NCBI GenBank assembly: GCA_963565915.1
Contig: OY751489.1
Coordinates: 5,084,001 to 5,148,000, forward strand
Origin: Entoloma clypeatum
Lineage: Eukaryota > Basidiomycota > Agaricomycetes > Agaricales > Entolomataceae
Length of the DNA stretch: 64,000 nucleotides
Direction: 5' to 3'
Part shown: positions 20,986 through 33,569 of the stretch, in pieces
Layout of the letters: the number at the start of each line of letters is the position of its first letter
Numbering within the stretch: the first letter of the stretch is position 1
Translations under genes and position numbers: made by a program
Notes under the pieces: model-generated
The model's input: the letters and a program-made list of their open reading frames with translations, nothing else
What the model was told of the DNA's origin: nothing
The model's database searches: none

Positions 20986-23422
20986 CTGGCCCGTTCTCTA
21001 TCAAAGGATCGCACCGGGTGCCGCGTATGATTCCCAGGAGCGGAGCCTTTCTCCGCGCTGTCTCCCTGGAACTCGGACAGCCATTTTGGAGGAGATCGGT
21101 GACTGGGTAACCGATGGGACGCCACTCTGTTGGGTTCATGGTCCTGCAGGTGCAGGAAAATCGGCTATCGCACAGACAGTAGCAGAAACATGGGCCGAGC
21201 AAGGCCAGCTCGCTGTGAGCTTCTTCTTTTCTCGATCAGCTCCGGCGCGCCATTCTATGGACCGTGTTTTCCAGACGATCGCGTTTCAAATCGGCATGTT
21301 GTCACAAGATACTCGCTCGAAAACAGCTTGTGGGATGACCCCATGATTCTTGATCGCGCTGGAGGTTGTATCGCCCTCATCAAGGGCCTATTTCATGACT
21401 CCGACTCACTTGGGGTACCTCGGAACACGGACACGGACACTGGGTTCCTTGTCGTTATCGACGGGCTAGATGAATGTCAGGGGAACGAGGACCAACTCAT
21501 GATCCTCGCCCACATTGTCGACTTGATCCACCTCAGTCCATTGCGCTTCTTGATCGTCAGCCGGCCAGAACCTCATATCAAGGACAATTTCAACGATCCT
21601 ATCATGTCGGAAGTTACGAAGGTGATATCTCTATACGGGGACCACACAAGACATTCTGACATATCTTCGTACTGGGTTCACGGAGATACAGGATTCGGAA
21701 AAGCACAAGGACATCATGCAGTCCGTTCCCAAGCCCCGGCCATCAGAAGAAGTTGTGCAGCGGATCGCACATCGCTCGGGTGGATACTTTATCTATGCTT
21801 GCACAGTCATTAAATTCATCGATGAGGAATACTGTATTTGTACCGACAGATTGGAGCGATTACTCGAGACCTCCGAATTGGACGCTGGATCAACGCCGTT
21901 CGCGGAGCTGGACAAGCTATACACGCAGATTCTGTCATCATGCCCCAGTTCTCGACTTCCGCTTTTCAAACAGATCCTGGGGTTCCTCATATTCCCGTAC
22001 CCGTTACACAGTGCCGTCCACGACATATCAACGATGGAGAAGGTCTATCTTCGCCTTCGACCGGGAGAGGTTATGCTGAACTTGCGCGGACTTCATTCGG
22101 TAATTGAGCTCAATAGCACAGGGACTGCCATCAAGTCAATGCATGCCTCCTTTGTCGAGTTTATCCTTGACGAAGACAGCGGGGGGGAATACGGCATAGA
22201 CCGCGAGCAATGGCTAAAGACAACTTTCTACTATACCCTTTCTATCTTGGACGATTACTTGTGTCTGTCCATGGATGCCCCCGGCTACGAAAGGTCGGCG
22301 TTTCCGTCTGTGAATTCTACCACACCGTATCTCATCCCACCTAGGGTGCGTGAAATGCAATTTTCAGATGCTCGCCTCCTCGGTCAACTTATGCATGGGT
22401 GGTTTCACGAATGTTCCGATCCCCTTCCTCTCATTCAAATTATACAAGAAAACACAGAATACGAGCATTGGGGAGCTCTGGAAAAGTGGGATATGCCTTC
22501 TCACACAGAACATAAATTCCAAGCGCTTCACTTGTTAATCAAGATGACCGACACTTTAGAGGAGGTACAGTCCCCTTTTTTCGTTGTCGTTATCAAGTTT
22601 AGATCGTTTCTGCAGTATTTTCGCGAATCCGGACAACGCCACCTTGACAACCGGCTGAGAGCACTTTGTGATTCTATCCTCTTCTCCCATTTATCAAGAC
22701 TGGGAGACTCTCCCGAAAAAATAGAATCTCTGTATCTCATGTACACCGCTGTCAATCGCAGTGTGAAGACGTTGCGGCGCTGCGGGCCCTCGGCTTCCAG
22801 CTTTCCTCGGCCTGCGACGATCTCTCCAATTTCTTGCACTTGACACGCGTCGCAGACATCCGTCAGTTTTTCCATGCATTCTTGAGCGATCCCGAGCGAT
22901 CCGGGGTCTATTACTATGACGCGTTGCACTGGAACACCCTGATCGCACGGTATTGCCTTCGAGTCATCACCGATAGACTGACGGTTCCCCGCAACGCTCC
23001 GCCTGATTCATATTTCAGAGGTCTTCAGTCGATCGAGTTCGATTATGCAGCGCGGAGCATCCAGGCGCACGTTACGTTTGCCGGGCCCAACGACAGATAT
23101 TTAATGGAGGAGATACAGAGATTTGGGGTGGATACTTTGCCAAAGTTGTCAAGATACCGGTCGGATATCAGTTTGACGACGGCAGTGGCAGTGGTACATT
23201 GGCTAAAGGTTAGTTAGGGTGTAAATGGGTACTCGCTGGATGTTCACCCTGTTCCCTTTGTAGAAATGTGATAAGCCGTCGAGTGATATGCTAGAGCTGT
23301 GGAAAACTCACATTCGTCGGAGCTTGGCGTTGGGAAGCGAAGTTGTTCACCTTTCTGAGACGGACCTGAGCCCGAGTCAACAAGGTCTGCATGGAATGAT
23401 GAATGTACGGTTATCCCTTTGA
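20986..23422 (+). pseudogene. NACHT-domain NTPase (fungal NLR-like), three frameshifts
   Basis: NACHT proteins act as signal-transducing STAND ATPases in fungal self/non-self recognition and cell death. The linker RIAPGAAYDSQER is followed by the P-loop GPAGAGKSAIAQT (about 21145-21180) and an FFFSR strand. Walker B is FLVVIDGLDECQG (about 21447-21482), then LRFLIVSRPEPHI (sensor region) and a typical tail HRSGGYFIYACTVIKFIDEEYC. The reading frame changes near 21320-21340, 21665 (DIS to TYLRTGF) and 22755 (VNR to CEDVAALRALG). None of these has splice sites, so the gene looks dead unless the sequence has errors. A last exon after intron 23209-23263 ends at TGA 23422. No WD40 or ankyrin repeat tail is present. 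Confidence 0.82.
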
Positions 23423-23622
23423 AAGCAATGTAGGATATGTCGGAAGCAGCTAGTGAGATCGAGTGAGAGGTATGGATAAACAGCAATTATTATTCCACGA
23501 AAGCTACATTTCAAGAGGCCAAATCGTCCGAATACTGGTACAAGCACAAACGAGCTAGGGGGGAGGGATATCAAAGATGGGATGTAGGGAGGTATGAATC
23601 ACGAAAAGCACAACAAGCGTCC
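23423..23622. other. Convergent intergenic spacer
   Basis: 200 bp between the NACHT stop and the stop of the opposing SGNH gene. No terminator or polyadenylation signal was identified with confidence. Confidence 0.5.
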
Positions 23623-25383
23623 TCATGTCGAAAAGATACCGATTATTTTGAACATGGGCACCGACTGACCCGCTTCGCCTTGCAACACGCACTCTACGAA
23701 ATGTGACCCGCGACTCACAAAGCGGTCAATGACCTCCAGGCTAAAGCAAAGCAAGTATTAGAGTCACAAGACAGACTTTGGAAAATGGGAACATGGGACA
23801 TACGTCGGCGTCGGCTCGTCCACCTTGCCCGCGTTCCTAATAGCCTTTGCGCCGGCATGATTGTCGTCCACCCAACACTTGATCTCACTCCCCTCTTCAC
23901 CGACATCCTTGACGGGCTCCTTGAGATAATACACCCCAATATCGCCCGCGCCGACCTGGAGCGGGATGCGGATCTTGCTCGTGGGTAGGGCGGAGTACCA
24001 GTAGTGCGATGTCGTCTGCAATCCGTTGCTGGTGTGACCACTGGGGCGGTGGTAGACGATCCAGCCGGAGCCATAGAAGAGGGAGGGGGGGAGGGGGTTG
24101 ATGAGGTCGTTGGCGGAGACGCAGAAGGGTGCAATCTCCTCAAAGGGGCGGCCGGAGCGGGTGTTCATGCGTGCGGGAGGGACGGGGGAGGAGGGTTGTT
24201 GTTGGAGGCGTTTGTGGTTGTCTATGTTCTTGTTTTCGTCGTTGTCCTTCGCTTTCTCTTCCTTCGGGGGTTCGGGGACGCCCTTGCGCGCGCCGGCACC
24301 TCCGAATATCCGGTGGGAAGCATCGGAGGGGACACGGGCGGTGTCAAAGAGAGAGTCGGACGCGATGGCGGTCCAGGTGTTGCAGATCTGGGACTGGAAG
24401 TACGCGACGAGGATGTCGCGGATAAGTTGGTGGCCTAGCGGGCTGGAGAGGACGGGGTCGACGTAGTATTTATCGACAGAGTGCTGGTCCTGCATGTATG
24501 AGGGGTACAAGGCGGGTTTAATGGTGATGTAGGGGACGTCGTAGAACTGAGCAACGGAGTGGTGCCAGTGGTCAGGGCCGACGAAGCCGTATTCTTGGTG
24601 GACCTGAGGGCTGAAGTGGCCGAGGAGTAGAATGGCGGGGGAGTCGGGGCGGAGGAGGATGGAGCGGATGAGGGTCTCAAAATTTTCCATCATTTCGTTT
24701 CCGCTGGCAGGACTGGCATTAATTTTGAGAGAAAAGGACAGATGGTGATGCGACTTACGGATGGTCCTCGCTGTCGAGCTCGATGATAACGAGGTCTGTG
24801 ACGTCTGGGAGGTGGTGTCCGCTGCAGAAGGCGAAATAGCCCGAGTTGGTGCGTCGCATGGCCCCATTGGTAAGTTCAGTGGCGGGGTGGGGGAACACGG
24901 AGTTCCACCATTCGAAAAAGAGAGACGGGTAACATTTGGGGGAAACTGGATCGTCTCCGGCACCATGGCAGGCCGAAACTGAACAGTTCAGTTGAGGACT
25001 CGGTTGGGCAAGCGAATGAACACACCTGACCCGCCAAGGATGCTGATGGTAACAGGCTGACCGGTGAGCGCGCTCGTAAGCAACTTTTTCACGCGCTCCC
25101 CGCTTCCCAGGTGTAGTGTGCTCTTGGACAGCGTCTGCACTCCATACTTGGCCGCAAGCTGGTCCCCTGGGCCATGCACTGGGCAGAATTCGAATGGGTT
25201 GGAGTCTGTATCATTGAAGTAGATCTTGGGCTTCAGTTGTTGCCTTCCTGGCACTAAATGATTCGTGGGTAGAGCGTAATGAGTGAAGACAATGATGAAA
25301 AGAATGAGTAGAATGAGAGCCCATGTTCTGCCGGTGACACCGAGATGGCGCTGGCTGAGGCGGGAGCCCTTATCGTAGCCCAT
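23623..25383 (-). CDS. SGNH/GDSL hydrolase of the capsule-associated type, membrane-anchored, four exons
   Basis: Exons 25383-25026, 24978-24759, 24703-23804 and 23740-23623 give 531 aa in frame. The start MGYDKGSRLSQRHLG is followed by one membrane helix (ALILLILFIIVFTHYAL, about residues 20-36), so it is a type II membrane protein facing the secretory lumen. Block I is ISILGGSVSACHGAG, formed only after splicing intron 24979-25025, with the nucleophile Ser. An Asn-containing ELTNGAMRRTNSGYFAF follows. The C-terminal His is in SSPLGHQLI. A Lys/Glu/Gln-rich insert (KEEKAKDNDENKN) and a conserved tail (SHFVECVLQGEAG) complete it. Related proteins are called capsular-associated in basidiomycetes; acting on O-acetyl groups of a cell-surface polysaccharide is inference. 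No lesion was seen. Confidence 0.88.
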
Positions 25384-25649
25384 GACGGGCGAGTGCTGGA
25401 TGGGCGGCGATATGCGGGCCAAGCCCCTGCCTCCTCGTCGCTGCATGCAGTGTCGATGGGAGTGAGAAAGCAAGACACCGAGCCGGGGATATGCGGCTAC
25501 ACAGCCACCCATCAGTCCACATTGCTCCATTCTATCCTCGACGTCGACGAAGCATGATGGGGCCCTAGCGACGACGATGATCTTCGCCACGGAGGCGCAG
25601 ACCCCGACATCCATCCGCCCCGCCTAACATCCTCGCCATCACACCGACA

Positions 25650-25990
25650 TTCTCGAGGGCTCTTGAACGACTTGCTCAGAAGGGCCTGTACAGTTCAATC
25701 ACTGACCTCTTTGCCCCCCTTCCGCCATCGTCGGCTACCACAATGATGGCTGTCTCCATATATGAGAACGGCTCCGCCGACTAGAAGAAGGCCTCCGTAT
25801 CGTCGACGCACTCATCCAGCATGCGCACCGGCGGCGGCCCTACCGCAGGAAGTACCTCGCTGGCGAAGTTAAAGTGGCCCACATTTTCATCGTGCTAGAT
25901 TTACAGTCCTATGATAACATAGTTTCGTCTTTCCTCCGCCCTCTGCAAAGCAACATTCATGAAGTAAACACCAAACTCCTTACTACGCTA
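25650..25990 (+). pseudogene. Remnant resembling a CAP59/alpha-1,3-mannosyltransferase N-terminal half
   Basis: Short pieces in different frames read YSSITDLFAPL, VSIYENGSAD followed by a TAG stop, and then EEGLRIVDALIQHAHRR. They parallel the DVIPDLFATLF ... YEN.S.D ... LRIFDALTR region of the better preserved copy at 45348-45841. The link is weak. It lies about 270 bp from the divergent SGNH gene start. Confidence 0.35.
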
Positions 25991-26497
25991 ATAATAAAGG
26001 CTCAAACTTGAATTGACCTCGTTCTCGTTCTCCCAAGCATTCTCCGACTCGGACCCCACCATCGCCCGCATGTTGGGTTTCCTTGCGAAGCTCTATTCTC
26101 CCTGGACGCCGTCGCCTAATCCCAACAAACCACTCCATACGAGACCAGACCCGGAAGTTGCCGACTGGGTGCTGAGCCTTTCTCTTACAATTCAATGTGA
26201 CGTCCTCATATTCTTTGCTGCAATACACATCAGGCTCGGGGGAAAGCGGTGTTATGTCGCGATCCCTCAATGTGGCGGTATGACGCCAACCTGGAGAATC
26301 GGCCAGCTTTACTCCAGCTTTCGTTTCACAGAGCGTCTAGTCCAACGGACACATCGGGAAAAACCCGAATACTAAATGTAACCCAATGAGTTATAATTAT
26401 ACATTATGAGGGGTAATTATAGACATTACTCTCATTGTGTTCACGAGGTTCAGATGACAATTCTCCGAGTGGTGTCGATTTAGTCCGATTCATTGCA
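25991..26497. other. Left flank of the tandem Helitrons; no gene recognised
   Basis: A short inverted repeat built on CAATGAG.T.TAATT lies at about 26383-26437. CATCGGGAAAAACCCGAA at 26347-26364 recurs inverted near 41956. Host sequence ends with GCA at 26497, where the first Helitron begins. Confidence 0.4.
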
Positions 26498-26685
26498 TCT
26501 ATACTACTAATGGGAGGGAAGGTGGGAAGGTGGTTGCTTGACATTTTGACAATAGTGAGAAAAGTCTGACCAATTCTGACCAAGAATGCAACAAAATTAT
26601 GTAAGGTTTAGGTAAGAATCTAGATTGTGACTCAGCATGACAAAGAAATTGGTCAGAATTGGTCAGCTTTTCGTCCTCCCATGGG

Positions 26686-26746
26686 GTGAGTGCGGAGCAC
26701 GAACCTTATTTCCTGTGTGAGCACGGAGTGCGAACCTTTTTTCCTG
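26686..26746 (+). repeat. Two tandem units of about 30 bp in the Helitron 1 leader
   Basis: GTGAG..CGGAG..CGAACCTT..TTCCTG occurs twice in a row with a few substitutions. A looser third copy follows near 26790-26825. The function is unknown. Confidence 0.6.
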
Positions 26747-27563
26747 ATTTTGATGGACCCTTGATGGTCAGGGTCTGTGCCTTGCAACGGCTGCATTGTG
26801 CAGCACAAACCTTTTTCCCCTGGATTTTCATGGACCCTTGATGGTGGCAGGGAACCTTTTTGTTCTTGATTGATGGGGCCCTGCATCAAGGGATCTTCCC
26901 CTTTTGGACATTGAGACATCAAAACATGAGGAAAACATGTGTTCACCATGGGGTTGAACAGCTGTTCTGTCTTTCTTTTTCTCAATCCCCCACCATCTTC
27001 CCCTCCTTGAGTTGAGCAGATATTGTCCCCTGTGCAGTGACCTTCATTGTTGATCAAGGTGAAGTCCAGAGAAGTCCTGGGTCCCTGGCTTCCTTGAAAG
27101 AGGTGTCTGCCAGTTGTTTTTTCGGACCTCTCTCTGGACTGCAGTATACAGGGAGATTGAGTTGTTCTTACAACTGATTTTGTCTCCATTTCAACTGTTG
27201 CTGCTTGAACCGATTTCACTTTTGGATTTCATTGCAAAGGTGTGATAGTATTTCTCTTCCCTTCTCTTTTCTGGCCACAAGCAAGTTCGCGACGCTCATT
27301 TTGCGAGCACGATTTTTTGTGTCACCAGGGTACAGCCTATTCGTGAGACAAAGTACGTTGGACTGGGACGTCTGAGAGGCTGGAGTAACGTTGAGCCCGA
27401 CTCTGCCGAAATACCGTACTTGACAAGGCTGTGATATACACAGCGCGGTTGTGGGTTTGGCTTTGAGTGACCCAGACCGTTCTCACTGCAAGTGGTTGTA
27501 TTCGCTTTTTCTGTATCTGCTGCAAGGCTCTGTCTCTAATTCTAACATTGAATTAATTCTGCT

Positions 27564-30500
27564 ATGTATGTTATTTGGATATTTTGTCTTCAAACTTACT
27601 TTATTCACATTTAATTAGGTCTTTTACACCTCCTGCTGGCCCATCACGTCCTGCTTCTCCTGTCACTCCTGAAACTGCCCGCCATGCTGCCCGTGCTGCA
27701 GAACGTTATCAGCGCAATCAGATGACTGATCCAGACCATCGGCGAAATCAATCCAGGAATGTGTCACAACCTCCATTGCCTGTCCCACCTCAGCCAAACT
27801 TTGGAGCGATGATGGCTGCTTTGATTCCAGAAACTTATATCCCTCCCATTCACCGTTTACCTGTTGGACCAGCCAATCTCTTGGCTCCTCCAGTGGCAAT
27901 ACCTGAAACATACATTCCTCCTATTCACCAACTACCTATTGCTACATTGATTCCTGAAACCCGATTACCAGACAATTGGAATGCTCCTTTGCAGCATGGT
28001 CTTCCTCTTCCACCACCTTTACCACTCCCACCCCGGAGAGGCCGTCCTTCTATGCACCAACAACCATCACTTCAGCAACTGCAAGCAGAGTTTAGACAGA
28101 GAAATGAGCAGCAACGGCTTCAAGCATTGATAGCTCAGGAACAGGAAAGGCAACTGGAAGCAGCACAGGCTGAAAGACATCGACATCATGCTGCATTTCT
28201 GGCTCAGGAACATCAAAGACAACTTGAGTTGGAGGCACAAAATCAGAGACGTCATCATCAGGAACAGGAAGAAATACAGAGGCATCGTGCTATGCTATTG
28301 GCCCAGGAACAGCAGAGACAGCTTCAATTGGAGGAGGAGAATCAAAGACGTCATGTCCGGTTGATGGCCCAACAACAGGAGTTGGCTTTGCAGGAGGAAC
28401 AAAGACATCAGATCCAGTTGCGAGAGGATCAACAAAGACAGCAGGTGTTGAGACTACAGGAGCAACACAGATTGGCTGTCTTACAGCAGCAAATAGCACA
28501 GCAGGAGCAACAGCAGGCTGCTGCATTACAGGCTGAACAAAGAGTGCTCTCAGTCCATGCAGAGCGGGAGCGCCAGAATGCTGAAATTGCAGCCAGACAC
28601 ATGGCATATCTTCGGGCTGTTGAGGCTGAACGTCAGGCTGCCTATGATCCCGATGCTGATAATCCACAGCAAAACCAGATAGATGAGGATGAACGGTTAG
28701 CTCAACGGATCCTTGATGAGGAGCAGGCACAGTTAGCTCATCAGGCAGACTTGGCTCGATTGGAACATCGACGACTGGCAGCTGAGGCACTGGAAAATGA
28801 AAATCAGAATGAAGTCACTCCAGACCAGCAGCAGGCTCAGAATGATTATCAACAGAATATTGATAGTGGTGGTGGTGGTGGTGGTAATGATGATTTGGAG
28901 CAGCAACAACCTCCAGAGCCAGATGGGAACAACCAAGCACCTCCTGCACCACTGCAGAATATTTATGGACACAACTGGCCACTCCCATTTCCCAGAGGTC
29001 GTGTTTCCTATGATGTTGAGCCTGATCGACAGGACTTGGAGCTCATGAATGTTATATGCAGCTATTGCCATGCACTTCACTTCAATGCAGAGAAGCTATC
29101 CAAGTCCACCAGAAATAATCCAAGGTTTGGCATGTGCTGCCTTCAGGGGCAAATCCAGCTCACACCCTATCAACGTGCACCTGAGGAACTATGGCGCTTT
29201 CTATCTGGCATCCATCAATTTTCAAGCCGCTTTAAAAAGAATATTCGCCAGTACAATGCTGCCTTTGCATTTACTTCTCTGGGTGTCAAGCTTGATCTGG
29301 CAGTTGTCAATGGATCTGGACCCTACAGCTTTCGGATTCAGGGAGAACTACACCATCTATCTGGCGCCTTGGTGCCAAGGGGTGATTTGGTACCATCCTA
29401 TGCCCAGATGTACATCTATGATGCCGACGAACAGCTACAGATGCGTGGAGCACGCAATATCAATCTGGATGCAACCATCATTGCTGAGCTTCAGGCTATG
29501 CTGCACCGGGACAATCCATATGTTGAGCGCTATAAGCAGGCATGGCAAATCATGAATGAGAAGCCACCTGAGGAACAGCACAATGTCCGTCTCATTCTCA
29601 CAGCTGATGGCATGGATCCCAGGAGATACAATCTGCCCAACGATGCCAATGAAATTGCTGCTATTATTCCAGGCGACAGTTTGATCCAGCCAAAAAGTGA
29701 CAGAGACATTGTGTTGCGCTTCAGGGATGGTCGTCTGAAAGAAATGAGCAATCTCCATCCTCTCTATTCTCCTCTCCACTATGTCCTTCTATTTCCCTCT
29801 GGCCAATATGGCTGGCATCCAAAGCTTCCCATCCATCCTGGTGCTGAAGGTCAGACACGGAGCAAATTTGTCAGTGAACGCTGCTATTATGCATATCATC
29901 TCCAACCAAAGGATGTGCCACTTCGAGAACAGCCTCCAATGTTTCTTTGTGGAAAGTTGTTTCAACAGTTTATTGTTGATGCCTGGGCCTCCCATCAACA
30001 GAATCTCTTGGCTTGGTGCTTCCACAATCAAAAGAGATTGCGAGCAGATGTCTATCAGGGCTTGCAGGATGCAGCACATGGGGACAATGATCAGAATCTC
30101 AACTTGGCAAATCATGGTCAACGGATAATTCTGCCCTCTTCTTTCATGGGAAGCGAACGACAGTTGAATCAGTCATTTCAGGACTCTATGGCTCTGTGCC
30201 GACTCCTATTGGTCCCTCATGTCTTTTGTACCATGACAGCCAATCCAAACTGGGAGGAAATCACAAATGCTCTGTTCACACTGCCAGATGGATCCAAGCA
30301 AAAGTCACAGGACCGTCCAGATATTGTCTCCAGAGTATTTGAGCTGAAGAAAAATGCAGTCCTGAGAGAGATCAAATCAGGAGTTGTGTTTGGCAAAGTC
30401 ACTGGCATGGTGCATACTATCGAGTTTCAGAAGAGAGGTCTGCCCCACATGCACCTCTTGATTTGGTTGGACGAGGAGTACAGAATCCAAACACCAGAAG

Positions 30501-33358
30501 AGATCGATCATATGATTTCAGCAGAGATTCCTGACAAAGAAAAACATCCACGGCTTCACAAACTGGTGACTTCCTTTATGCTCCATGGCCCATGCAATCA
30601 GCGATGTTTGGTCAATGGAAAGTGTAGTAAAGGATACAAAAAAGACTTTCAGGAGACCACTCAATTTTCTGAAAATGGATATCCAGCATACCGGAGGCGC
30701 AAGAATAATGTTACATTCAGAAAGAGTGAATATGGTCAAACTGATGGGTAAGTGCTTTTTTGGAACCATTGAAAAATTTTAATTTATTGGTTTTAACAGA
30801 GCGCCTGATGAACATGTGTATACCAACGAGTGGGATTTTTCTTTTTGAATCAATTGAACAAATTTGAATTGATTGGTTTTTACAGAGATGTGGTCCCCCA
30901 TTGTCCATATTTGGTTTGGAAGTATGAATGCCACTTCAATGCCGAGATCACAGTTTCTCTCAAATCAGTCACCTATATCCACAAGTACATCAGAAAGGGA
31001 ACAGACAAAGCAACAGTCCAAATTTCTGCTGAAGGTGGTGACCAGCAGCGAAATGAAATCAAGGAGTTCCTCGATGCCCGCTATGTGTCTGCCTCTGAGG
31101 CATGTTGGAGGTTGTTTGAGTTTGGCATGCATGACATATCCCCCACTGTCTACCGCCTTCCTGTCCATCTGCCCAACTGCCAGATGATCTACTACAATGA
31201 TGATGACAATGTGGATGAGGTCTTGAGTCGCTCTAATATTGACATGACACCCTTGACTGCATGGTTCAAAGCAAATCAGCGGGAGGAGGGAGCACGCACC
31301 ATTCTCTACCAGGACTTTCCCCAGAAGTATTCCTATGACAAAAAGACCAAGGTCTGGAAGGCTAGAACCCGCAGTGCTGGTGCGATTGGTCGCATGTACT
31401 TTGCGTCTCCTGCCCAGGGTGAACGCTTCTATCTCAGGCTGCTTTTGACAAAAATTCCTGGTGCTACCTCCTTTGAATTTTTGCGCACAGTCAATGGTGT
31501 ACTGCTGGAGAACTTCAAGCAGGCCTGCTTGGAAAATGGGTTTCTGCAAGATGATGGAGAATGGAAACAGTGCCTTCGTGAAGCTGTTGTAATGCAAACT
31601 GGATCAGCAATGCGGTCTTTGTTTGCCATCATTCTAATCCACTGCTTCCCTGTTCATCCAGATGCGCTCTGGGATGAATTCAAGGAACCAATGTGCCGTG
31701 ATTTGGAGTGGGCCCTCAGACAGCGCTTTTCTGATAGAGAATTTACTCCAGACCAGGTCTATGACTTTGGACTGTATCTCTTGGAAAAGATTTTGAGAAA
31801 GTCTGGCAAACAGCTCATCCAATTTCCACCAATGCCATCTGTTGCGGATCCTGAGACTTGGGAGGGAATGGCCATCGGCAACCACATGCTGCATGAGCAG
31901 CTGGACTATGACATTGACACACTGAAAACCATGGTGGAGCGCAATTGTAGTTTGTTCAACAATGAACAGAAGCTGGCATTTGATGCAGCAATGCTTTCTA
32001 TCAACAACAACGAGGGCAAGTTGCTGTTTATTCACAGTGGGGGTGGTGGTGGCAAGACATTTTTGTGCAACACCATTGCTGCCAAAGTCAGATCTGAAAG
32101 ACATGTCGCTCTTTGTGTTGCATCCTCTGGCATAGCTGCTTTGCTCCTTGAAGGTGGTCGCACTGCACATTCAAGGTTCAAGATTCCTTTGAATTTGGAT
32201 GAACAGTCGGTTGGAATGGTGAAGCGCACAGATCCCATCTTTGAAGTGTTGCAGAGAACAAAGGTTATTATCTGGGATGAAGTGCCAATGCAGCACAAGA
32301 ATGCACTCATGGCTGTTGATCGAAATCTCAGAGATCTGTTGCAGAATGATGTACCATTTGGTGGGATCACTGTTGTGTTTGGTGGAGACTTCAGACAGAC
32401 ACTCCCAGTTGTTGTTAGAGGATCAAGAGAGCAGACAATTGCTGCATCGTTTTGCAAAAGCACTCTTTGGCAACATGTGAAGGTTTACTACTTGAAGCAG
32501 AACATGCGACTTCACCAAACTCCAGGCAGTGTACAACATGCAGCATGGCTTCTAGAGATTGGTGCTGGGACTAATGTGGATGACAAGGAGATGGTGGAAA
32601 TTCCAGCTGGCATGTGCTGTGATGAAAAAACTGTGGACAGCCTGATTGGATCAATCTATGATGGGATTTCAGACAACACACCAAAGACAGACAAGTACTT
32701 CTTGGATCGGACAATCCTGTGTGCAAAGAATGATGATGTTGACAAGATGAATGACATTCTTCTGGACAAACTATATCCAACTGCAGAGAAACATGTCAAA
32801 TGGAGTGTTGATTCTGTCAATCTGCCTGGTGGTGATGATGGACACTTATATCCGACAGAGTTTCTTGCATCTCTCAAGTCAGGAGGACTTCCACTTGCGA
32901 AGCTTATACTAAAGGCTGGAGCACCGATCATGGTGCTTCGAAATCTGGATCCATCTCTGGGACTGTGCAATGGAACACGGATGATTGTGGAAGAAGTGCG
33001 ACATCGTTTGTTGAAGTGCCGGATTATTACTGGAGATGCAAAGTTTGCTGGAAAAATTGCACTGATTCCACGTGTAACATTGGAGCCATCAGATGAAACA
33101 CTTCCAGTACCATTGCGACGATTGCAGTTTCCGGTTCGGTTGTCATTTGCGATGACGATCAACAAGTCTCAAGGGCAGGGATTGGAAAAAGTGGGATTGT
33201 GTTTGCAGACGCCAGTGTTTTCGCATGGACAATTGTATGTTGGATTGTCACGGTGTACATCAGGAGAACAGATCAAGGTTTTGCTGCCGGAAGGAAATAC
33301 GGATAACAAGACACAAAACATTGTGTACAAGGCAGTTTTCCGTGGTTTGGAATTGTAA
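27564..33358 (+). CDS. Helitron 1 RepHel transposase (HUH endonuclease plus Pif1-like helicase), 1,877 aa
   Basis: It nicks DNA and drives rolling-circle transposition. Proposed exons: 27564-27565 (only AT), 27619-30747, 30800-30829 and 30886-33358. The first intron (27566-27618, GTATGT...TTAG) completes ATG and yields MSFTPPAGPSRPASP, which aligns with the N-terminus of the second Helitron. Residues about 150-450 are a Gln/Glu/Arg-rich coiled coil. A Helitron-like N domain follows, with the HUH motif GLPHMHLLI near 942 and a Tyr-rich YIHKYIRKG after it. The helicase has Walker A SGGGGGKTF near 1438, Walker B IIWDEVPM and a C-terminal TINKSQGQG. A 30-nt microexon encodes APDEHVYTN. No lesion is seen once these introns are removed, so it may be active. 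Confidence 0.93.
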
Positions 33359-33569
33359 GTGGGTGATAAGATTGGATTTTGGACAATTGACTTACTATGA
33401 GATAACAGATAAGAAAGAAATGGATAACTGTAGTATTCTAAATATTTATATATAACTATCTCTGTGCTGTATGATATATTTGTAAAACATTGTAGATAAT
33501 AAGGACTGTCCTCACCCCCCACCCCCCTCCGGGGGGTGGAACTGAATATTGTTATAAAAGATTGTACAT

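Noticed and set aside
26013..26375. 120-aa ORF on the left Helitron flank
   Set aside because: No ATG at its start and no recognisable sequence; likely chance.
28290..28790. Reverse-strand ORF of 166 aa inside Helitron 1
   Set aside because: Shadow of the Gln-rich repeat coding on the other strand.
27575..30751. ATG at 27575 as the start of the Helitron 1 protein (MDILSSNLL)
   Set aside because: It lies inside the intron inferred from the AT|GT...TAG junction. The spliced start MSFTPPAG aligns with Helitron 2 and this one does not.
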